This document shows, one piece after another, positions 56,258 through 64,000 of a stretch of DNA of 64,000 nt; the first letter of the stretch is position 1, and each line of letters begins with the position of its first letter. Below the pieces are notes generated by a model. The model ran no database searches. It worked only from the letters and a program-made list of their open reading frames with translations, and was not told the origin of the DNA. Position numbers and translations under genes: made by a program. Source of the DNA: Bedellia somnulentella. Lineage: Eukaryota > Arthropoda > Insecta > Lepidoptera > Bedelliidae. The stretch is from assembly GCA_963576735.1 (NCBI GenBank), contig OY755170.1, forward strand, positions 17,902,875-17,966,874. The letters are read 5' to 3'.

Positions 56258-56372
56258 AGGTCTTATACCGAAAACTAAAACTAATAAATACCTCCTTTCC
56301 TCCTGGAAAGTAATGTAACGGGTAGTTTAGAAAGCCAAGGTTACATTAATTCCCAAAAAGCTGAAAGTTGGT
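56258..56372 (+). repeat. Dispersed repeat fragment shared with 36329-36440
   Basis: See the partner copy; the shared blocks are CTTATACCG, ATACCTCCTTT, CTCCTGGA and ATTCCCAAAAAGCTGAAA. Confidence 0.4.
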
Positions 56373-56517
56373 GTATTTGTTCATCAAAATACACATTATT
56401 CCCGAGCTTCCATTTTTTTAATTCATGGTCTAAGTTACGATTTACGATTACAATCAATACGATTTTCAGCATAACGTGTTATCATAATATTTACTTCACC
56501 AAACATATAGATGATAC

Positions 56518-56965
56518 AATAGGCTATTTGACTGTAATAAAAATATACATTTCTTTTATTTCATTAGTCTTAATATTTCTTTTATGGAGCAATATGTAAT
56601 AATGCGAGATAAAAATATTGCATTATTTCACTAAAATCCGTCTTCTAAAATAAGTATTTTTGATGCAACTGTCACGTGACTAAAAGCGACCGTGATTGGC
56701 TATTTCTATAATGACGTAGATCGCGCATAAACAGTCAGTATATCGCTTCGCTCATTGGTGTTTAATGCGGAATTGACGTCATTTGTGCTTACAGCCGCCA
56801 TATTACTTAAAGTGGCGTTTTCGCGGCAGATTTGAATATTGCATTTTCTTTTTCGATTTTTTAATAAAATAGCTAAAATGAAGACAGAAAAATATTTATT
56901 TAGGGCTCCTTATAAACAAATTAACACCGTAAGATAGTTTTCAAAACTTTGTCAAATAGCCTATT
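56518..56965. mobile_element. MITE-like element with 15-bp perfect inverted repeats (448 bp)
   Basis: AATAGGCTATTTGAC at the left is exactly inverted at 56951-56965. The interior lacks an ORF but has two TGACGT(A/C) motifs. Target duplication is unclear. Confidence 0.7.
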
Positions 56966-57876
56966 ATGTATATTTTTCGTAAGAGCCTCCGTTTTTGAGA
57001 CATAATAATTCTACATGTTGTAAAATATCGTATTTATTAATCAAGCTCAATAACGGTGAGGTCGAACAGCTTACCCACGCTTTGCCAACATTACCCACGC
57101 TTAGTCGTATGTTGGTGTATTCATACGAAGTGGCTTCACGCTTGCCCCCGTCATTCTCAATTTAAGGCTACTACTTCGTAGTTTATGCGATTATTAGTGA
57201 AGCAGCCACCTGTGCCGCGGTGATTGGTTGGTATGTCAGCTGACTGCTCAACCATGCAAAACTCATTACGCTTGACATAAATATTAAAATACACGTAGGC
57301 ATGTAATTCGGTATGCAAAGTTTTACAAAATGGTCCTGGTAACGAAACCATTTCGAGATATTATGTTTTTAAAACATATGTTCTTGAAATTAGATCAAAC
57401 AAAGATAAGATGACCGTTATTTTAACAAAAAACTGTAACAGTATTTGACCTTCAGCGTTATTTCAAAGACATTAGTTTTTGCAGTATAATAATAAAATAT
57501 CGAAAATGATAGGTTTGTTTACTATAATATCGTAATAATTTCATTTGAGATCACAAATTCGTGAAATGTTTTGCAATCAGCAACATTTTTATTAAACATT
57601 TCGCTTCATTTGCATGTCGCTACGTGATATTTTCGATCGATGACGTCATTAAGTACAAAAGTTGAATTATGTAACACAATAGGCACCTTCTCTTATTTTG
57701 AAAAATTGACTACCGAATGTTTTCAATCTTCGCTTTGATCGGCTCTAGGTTTGAATTGGTATGTACAACCCTTTTTCTTAACCAATGCATAGGTGAATAA
57801 ATAACCTTTGTAAACTATAACGAACGAGTAGTCAATCTAGCAGTTCATGTCTATTCAAAATAGAATATGACTATTG

Positions 57877-58118
57877 TCGTGTAATACCGGCTTAGAATGT
57901 CCTACCCCTTTTTACCCACGGGTGTCGTAAGAGGCGTCTAAGAGTATGGGCCCTTTTTAAGTGGTTATTGAGCGATGCGTTTGGAGACCCATTACCAACG
58001 ATACTTTATTTCTACCATCTTCTCCCCTATCAACTTCCAAATGTGGCTGAGGAGTTTCTAGCTCTGCTGCTCTGGCTACCCCTTTTTGGGAATAATATCT
58101 TGAGTATATGTATGTATG
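57877..58118 (+). mobile_element. RTE-linked SINE, diverged
   Basis: Head GTCGTGTAATACCGGCTTAG, middle ACTTCCAAATGTGGCTGAGG, tail TTGAGTATATGTATG. Substitutions are spread throughout. Confidence 0.8.
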
Positions 58119-58279
58119 GTTGTAATATCACTACTTACCAGATGGCTAACTAAGAATAAACCAAGTGTTTGAACGTTGTTCTCAACTTAATGGTTGACTG
58201 AATGGTTGACTCCTTAATAAGGAGGCGACGAGTCAATTAGTTAGCTGGCTGATGTCGCCACATAGCTGCGCCGAGACAA

Positions 58280-58507
58280 ACTTACATATATTCACGCCAT
58301 TAGTTCCCATTGAGGAGACAGAGAATATCGATTGCCACTTTGTATGATCCTTGCATGTCCATTTATCAATCTTTTCATACATGCTATTATATTCTATACG
58401 TTAAGGTCAGATACCCTTTTAATCACATTCTGTATTTTATCTAAATGTGTCCTCCGTGGTACCATCAACTTTGGGACTATAGATTTCTTTCACCAATATA
58501 TTTTTGC
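58280..58507 (-). mobile_element. RTE LINE 3' fragment, decayed
   Basis: Minus strand; contains the blocks corresponding to NGN-stop (TTAGTTCCCATT), CGATTGCCACTTTGTA, TTTTCATACATGCT and TAAATGTGTCCTCC as in the intact copy, with small gaps. Confidence 0.75.
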
Positions 58508-58692
58508 TCGCCTTTAATATATTATATCATAAGATTATGTGTGTAATGGATGGAAATGGGATCTAAATATGGTTTAGGAACATGCAGATGATAAAGGAAA
58601 TAATAAATTACGATTCCCACTTGACTTCCAAACGTTGCTATGGATTCTAAGGCTCTGATTACACTTTTATTAGGATGTATAGCACCATACCA

Positions 58693-58890
58693 TACATATA
58701 CTTACGGTTTTAAATCCCAAAATTGCGTTTTTAATTATTATTAATAAATAAAATAAGTAGCTATAGCTTAGCTTTAGAATTAAAAATTCATCAACCTCTT
58801 TTGGAAGTTGAGTGGAGAAAGGTTTGTAAAATAAAGGTGGTTGGTGATGGGTCTACAACCACAACGCCCAACATTGGCTTAAAAGCCCCA
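58693..58890 (-). mobile_element. RTE-linked SINE, diverged, with internal insertion
   Basis: Minus strand; tail block ACATATACTTACGG, then CTTTTGGAAGTTGAGTGGAG and GGTTGGTGATGGGTCT. About 45 AT-rich bases interrupt the block after the tail. Confidence 0.7.
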
Positions 58891-58904
58891 ATCAGCTCAC
58901 AGCC

Positions 58905-59165
58905 CATGTATGTACCCACCAAGGGGCTTGAGCCTACCCTATATAGAGTGATTTAGATTTGTACTATGGAGTCCACCACGCTGGCCAATTGCGGGTAAAT
59001 CAGGTGATCAATAATCAGGTGGTTTTAGCCTGCAATATTCTTCGAAACTGGGTTAAATCTTACAAATTAAATTTGTGAGTTTTACCCCCGGGGATCGAAC
59101 CCGAGACTTTCAGACTTAAAGCCAAGCGCGTGACCGCGGGACACGCGGGACCACGAAGGCAGTTA
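58905..59165 (-). mobile_element. tRNA-derived SINE, second family
   Basis: On the minus strand an A-box-like GGTCACGCGCTTGGC and a B box GGGTTCGATCCCCGG occur near 59094-59140. A body with CCACCTGATTATTGATCACC and GGCCAGCGTGGTGGACTCC follows. Its body differs from the SINE at 17650. Confidence 0.65.
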
Positions 59166-59310
59166 AAGCCCAAAATCAAAAATTAATTAAAAATATTATT
59201 AAATGGAGGTCCGAAATACTTTACTTACGTACTTTTTTATATGTAAAGCCCACTGTATAATCAAGTGAATCAAAACAAACTGTTATAAATGTGTTTTACG
59301 TCTGTTCCAG

Positions 59311-59395
59311 TTGTGTAGTACTTGGCAGTTGGCATCAATATGGACTTTATAACGATGAATTGCGAGATGTTTATATGAACTATTTTCCAAAGTTG
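59311..59395 (+). CDS. Possible orphan exon, weak
   Basis: Between acceptor TCTGTTCCAG and donor TTG|GTGAGA lies an open 28-codon frame reading SWHQYGLYNDELRDVYMNYF then PKL. The residues look protein-like, but I do not recognise them and no joining exon is found. The reading begins after one leading base. It could equally be chance or a remnant. Confidence 0.22.
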
Positions 59396-59854
59396 GTGAG
59401 ACCAATGTGTGCCCGCATAATAGTAAAATTAATAATAGATACCTTGTCTATCTTTAAAATCACGTAAATTGTATCATGAATATCATGGTTTGATCACAGG
59501 TACGATACAAAAATCGAGTACCTATATTTTAAATGGAATAGTAAACTTTTTGGTAGATTAACTCTGAGTTTGGTGGAGATTGGAATCGTGTTAAAATTAG
59601 GCCATTTTAGAAAATTAACACTTTTTTACTGTATTTCTTGAATAAGTTTACAAGTTTTTAATTTGAAACTGAGCATATTATATCGTATTTCTTAGTATAT
59701 ATAAACGATAACAAAAATTACATGTTGCTTATTAATTAGAATCTTCAAAAGTTTTAGCGTCAGTCAAAATGTATGGTTAAATGAATTTTAATTAAAATCG
59801 TCGTGATCTGGATGGTAGTGATATAACCAGCTAAAATTATATATTTACTTCAAA

Positions 59855-61962
59855 ATGACCTCATCAAATCCAGATGTTCTAACTTTGATTCCTCCTCGAA
59901 AGAGGTCCATTGAAGGTAAAGTTCAATAAATATCCATTTATATATCGGAAAATGTGCTTATTATTAATATATCTCCAAGCCGATTGTGTTAGCGGTCCCT
60001 ATGTTACGATCTATTATAGGAAACTGGAAATTAATAAGTCTATAATGAATATTTTAAATTCTGAACTATTTAAGTTACATTTATCTGTTGTTTAAATATC
60101 GTTGTATCATTAAACGTCTTGGGAAGCTCAATTATTGTCCTTTTGTTCTAAAAGGCGAATTAGAGATAAAATAAACACCGCTACATCCGCCGCCGTAGAT
60201 GGCCTACTGTCGAGGGGAAGTCTTAAATAAAAGGACATAAGAAAATCTATTCTTGGGAACCATGTCATTATTTAAGACATCAATAAAACTGCATTTATTA
60301 TTTTTACATCTACTATTGAAAATTTAGTATTGTTAAAACTTTGATCTTACCAAGACTTACTAAAATAAGCTTCACAGTGTATTTTCTTCATTTACGTAAA
60401 AAAATACAAAAAAACGTTAACCATGATATCTTTAAATACTTCAATAAGCCAAACCAAGCTTTCGACAATCGAAACAAATAAAACGACTTTCCAATTACAA
60501 TCAGCTGTACCATTGACTCACGATTTAGAATAGAATAGAAAACTCTTTATTGCACATTTTAAAAACATAATATTATCAAACAACAAAATTTTACAATCAA
60601 GTACAAAGGGCGGTCTTATCACTTATAGCGATCTCTTCCAGATAACCTCTACCTTAACCTTTTAACCTTTAGATTTAGGTGAAATTATGCCCAGCTTACA
60701 TACAACAACCTAGGCGTAAAATTTGTTCAAAGATAAAATAATCGTTAACGTCGTGCAAATTTCGCTCCACACATGGCAATTGGCTCTGCATCCGTTAGCT
60801 TCTAATCAGTTGATTAGCGCGACTCCTCCTTGTTGGCTTAGCATTAGCACCGTGTATCACAGTTCCATGTCGTTGGCATTTCATTTTCCATTTTAGACGG
60901 GAATAAGTACAACGACACTTTAAGAAATAAAACCCTTTGTAGCCTTAGAGCATACACAACTAGAGAGATAAAGAATACGTCACGACGAGCAAGAAAAGGA
61001 TAGCTAATAATAAAACTCTTAAATATAGAAATAGCTAGTACAATCAAAGGCTAGTACTATGATTTTTTGTCCCTTACAGACAGTTTGCCACAATCTTGTT
61101 AGAGAAATAATAAACGCTTTGTTTACTTCATCGATTTTAGATAATACTAGTGGATCGTCCCAGCTTCGCACGGGTAGCGTTGTTTTTTTAAATATCTGAG
61201 GTTTCTTTCTTCAGTCACTGCTAAAGCATTGTGAAATTCAGCGTAATGTTTTCAATTTATTAAATTTATAGCACTCCCTTCAGTGTAGTTTCGTGATTTT
61301 GAATGCGCTTTTATGAACGGTTTAGTATTTCCGTTTAATAGCAAATTTTGGAATAAAACGCCATGAAGTATTTATAACAATCTAAAAAATAAATCATTAC
61401 GATACGTAGGATGCAACTACTGGCGCCATCTAGTATGTTATATGTAAATTAGTAAAGATTTGGTTTCGATCACGGGCGCGATGGCTTATTTTATGTATAA
61501 TTTCGGTGTTTGTCTACCGATTTCTATGATTCTTTTTTTATTGAATAGGTAATAATGTAACCTTTTTTAAATTAGGGATGAATGAGAGGTTTACAAACGT
61601 AAGAGTAAACAAATATAATCAGGATGTTCCGAACTGCTAAGCTATCAGGAATTACACGTGTTATTGTGAGTCAACCATAAAAGATAGACATATACTGTTG
61701 AGGATTTTTTTTTAGATAATTTTATGAAGAATATTTCCGCCACACATGATTTCTATGTAACTTTAACCATTAAGGCTGCACACGCGACGGAAGCTTAAAA
61801 AATGGAGTAACTTCTCCCGTTTTCCCCAAATTTCCCAAAATTCCCCTTTATTTCTCTGCTGGAAAGTATACAAAAACCTGCGCAGGAGTATGAAGAATAA
61901 TTGTACCAAGTTTCGTTAAAATCCGTCGAGTAGTTTTTGTTTCCATAAGGAACATACAAACC

Positions 61963-62020
<58 letters not shown>

Positions 62021-64000
62021 AATTTTACTGATTGCATTTTTGGCATCAGTATCGATCCCTAATCACCACCTGATAGTTATTTTGAAAATATATTTCATGT
62101 ACAGAATTGACCTCTCTACAAATTTATTATAAGTATAGATTGTGCAAATACGTGAAACACATCATATTTTGGACTCGTAGGAAGTAAGCTTATTTAGGGT
62201 AGAAACGTGGGTTATGTTCGTGCTTTAAAAATATGTAAATCAAAAGTTTTGGGCTGCAGTTATCGAAGCGAATAAAAAGCTCCAGATGAATCACTTCGCA
62301 GTGGCGTATCAAAGAAAACTCGGAATATATTTACAGTTTTTAAACCTTATTAGATTTACAATAGAAGATATGCTGTTATTTATACGTGTTACCTGTGTTT
62401 TTGATTTAATTCTAAACATAACCTTCAACAACAAAACACAACGGTGTTGCCTACTTCAAAATCTCAATAATCCTATAGAAGTAAGAATTCATCATGTAAT
62501 TACTATAAACAAGGAAAGTATTCGGAACTAATTAAAAAAAATATTGTTTAAAAGACAGTAACTTTGATTGTTGAATTTGAATAAGGTAACGTGTATTAAA
62601 TTATAATGAATATTTGATTTAAAGAGTTGTTTTATTTTAACAAAAATATTTTGATCTATTACCCTATAGAATGATTTTATTGACTACGTTTTTATTCCCA
62701 CCAAGTAGCCATGGTACAGATTTTACTGGTACTCGTTGGGAAGAAAACACAAAAATCTGGTGATTGTTGTATATTTATTGATTAGTCATTGTTAGTAGGT
62801 AAGTTATTTACCGCTGTCCATACTATATCGCTGACGCGAGGTGACATCATATCATACGCTGCCTACGTGACTTAGGTGCATAGCAATACGCGGTCACTGC
62901 TGACACTACGGAACCTCGTAATTTTATATTGTATTCTGTTTCACATTCCTATTCCTAACATCGGATAGACTAGTTGTAATTAGTTATAGTTATTTTACAT
63001 TAAACTTAGTTAAAACAATTTTGTTTTTTTTAAGTCCTTCGGTTGTCTTGTCGCTAACGTAATTGTGTTGTATGTTAGTTTTTTGTTTGCTCATAATATA
63101 TCTATTTATAATCTTATTATTTGAGGATATTTGCCATATATGTTCGGTAACATTATATGTTTGTCGTTATTGAAAGCAAGAGAAAAGCCTTACCAAATTA
63201 CCACAAGCGAGGCAAAATTGTTTTTGTGTCAACACCGATTGTGCGAGGGAAAGACATATAGGGTGCCACGCGCGTTATCTCTCTATTCTATAGGTAGTTG
63301 GTCTGAGTTTGTAGCTCTGTATTATAGTATATAGTATAGTATACATATAATAAGAATTAAAATAACAAAAAATATTCCTGAAACTGAGTATACCTTAATA
63401 ACTTGGGATACTAACTTAACGAAGTATGTAATAGTATATAATATAAACATATAAATAACATCGATGGCTAAGAAACAATCAATTTATGCTCATCACTTAA
63501 ACACTTATCTCAGCGGGGATCGAACTCGCAACCTCCGGACCGAGAAGCTATCACCTCTCCACCACGACATTATCTGTATGGTGAATTGATTGGGACGATG
63601 TGAACCAATACTATTTTAAGTATCTATAATCATACTTACTTACTTATACTCACGCCCATTATTCCCATTGGGGTAGGCAGAGACTATCTTGACAAACCTC
63701 TCTTGCTTCCCTTACATTCATTTATTCTTCTCATACATGCTCTTTTATTCTTCTCACTTCGGATCTCCGCCTTCTATCCTATCTATCTATATAATCATAT
63801 TGTTTTTATTGCATTTATGGTGTTCATTTTTTATACTAATGGGAAATATTTTTTGTCTCGCAGATAATTGCAATTGCTTAAGTGTTGGTGGTCATTTGGA
63901 GAGCGTGCGCTGGATAGTTTGGCCTCGCAAGCATAAACCTAGTCCTGGACACCTTGCGCTCGGGGACTGGTATGAGGATCCGTATATTTGGCTGAACTAC
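59855..64000 (+). CDS. Start of an unrecognised gene, cut by the window end
   Basis: Exon 1, 59855-59915, starts at CAAAATG and reads MTSSNPDVLTLIPPRKRSIE, ending phase 1 at GAAG|GTAAAG. A second exon starts at 63864 after TTTTGTCTCGCAG and stays open to the window end in the matching phase: DNCNCLSVGGHLESVRWIVW, PRKHKPSPGHLALGDWYEDP and YIWLNY. The phase match, good start context and Trp/Tyr-rich non-repetitive residues support a real gene. I cannot assign a family. The 3.9-kb intron contains a Helitron-like repeat, SINE and RTE fragments. Further exons lie beyond the window. Confidence 0.55.
59916..60526. other. Non-coding part of the putative gene's intron
   Basis: Nothing recognisable besides AT-rich sequence and short open frames. 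Confidence 0.5.
60527..60632 (-). repeat. LINE-like 3' end, second copy
   Basis: Inverse of the repeat at 1-105: CTCTTTATTGCAC, then GGGCGGTCTTATCACTTATA. The copy continues to the right for a few tens of bases (TCTCTTCCAGATAACC) that would lie left of the window in the other copy. Confidence 0.55.
61147..62139 (-). mobile_element. Non-autonomous Helitron-like element (993 bp)
   Basis: On the minus strand it starts TCTATACTTATAATAAATTT and ends GGGACGATCCACTAG, between A (62140) and T (61146). TC...CTAG ends inserted between A and T, without target duplication or inverted repeats, are the Helitron signature. It carries a (GACA)14 run and no Rep/helicase coding. Confidence 0.6.
61963..62018. 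repeat. (GACA)14 microsatellite
   Basis: Fourteen GACA units in a row inside the Helitron-like element; the open frame across it on the minus strand is a repeat artefact. Confidence 0.93.
62141..63415. other. Non-coding stretch
   Basis: AT-rich sequence with no supported exon or recognised repeat. Confidence 0.5.
63418..63590 (-). mobile_element. tRNA-derived SINE, same family as 17650
   Basis: Minus strand: B box GAGTTCGATCCCCGC near 63515-63528, then GTGATGAGCATAAATTGATTG and TATATGTTTATATT. The head includes GGTGGAGAGGTGATAGC (A-box-like). Confidence 0.65.
63639..63765 (-). mobile_element. RTE LINE 3' fragment
   Basis: Minus strand; TTCCCATTGGGGTAGGCAGA, GACAAACCTCTCTTGCTTC and CATACATGCTCTTTTATTC match the intact RTE copy, with a gap removing the CGATCGCCACTTTG block. 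Confidence 0.8.

Noticed and set aside
61795..62046. Minus-strand frame with SVCLSVCLSVCLSVCLSV
   Set aside because: Translation of the (GACA)n microsatellite.

Overview
The window is AT-rich nuclear DNA from a moth or butterfly (order Lepidoptera). The evidence is intron-split insect genes, short spliced exons with GT/AG borders, and a dense load of repeats typical of lepidopteran genomes: an RTE-type LINE with (TATG)n tails and a matching SINE, tRNA-derived SINEs, Helitron-like elements ending in CTAG, hAT-type MITEs, and a mariner. There is no sign of bacterial genes, CRISPR arrays or operons. The species cannot be named from the sequence.

Layout. Positions 1-15.5 kb hold no confident coding exon. 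They carry several CG-rich islands (possible promoters or 5' exons), a full-length SINE split by a decayed mariner (8282-9816), and a Ginger-like DNA transposon remnant (11500-12630). Positions 15.55-33.13 kb are a complete 13-exon coding model of 828 codons for the RA-PH adaptor family MIG-10/RIAM/lamellipodin (Drosophila pico). Its long first intron has a cluster of MITEs at 19.9-21.7 kb, and intron 3 holds a fresh-looking 5'-truncated RTE copy. Its probable 3' UTR has a 250-bp foldback. Positions 36.3-42.5 kb are a repeat block: a TIR transposon with 8-bp target duplications and a perfect 37-bp-arm hairpin, a Helitron-like relic, SINEs, and a nearly full-length but broken RTE element.

Positions 44.4-54.4 kb are a complete 6-exon model (383 codons) of a DLGAP/GKAP-family protein, best matched to HURP/DLGAP5 (Drosophila mars). 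Its fourth intron contains a roughly 4.8-kb CR1/L2-group LINE with two ORFs, and that LINE is itself broken by a 558-bp solo LTR. Positions 54.4-64 kb are mostly repeats. A probable new gene begins with a start exon at 59855-59915 and continues in an exon cut by the window end; I do not recognise its protein.

Function. pico-type proteins link Ras-family GTPases and phosphoinositides to Ena/VASP actin assembly; mars/HURP-type proteins stabilise spindle microtubules. Both read rightwards, but nothing shows they are co-regulated. Most of the notable biology is in the mobile DNA: nesting that can be ordered in time, a SINE sharing both ends with its presumed LINE partner, an overlapping stop-start between LINE ORFs, and two strong hairpins.
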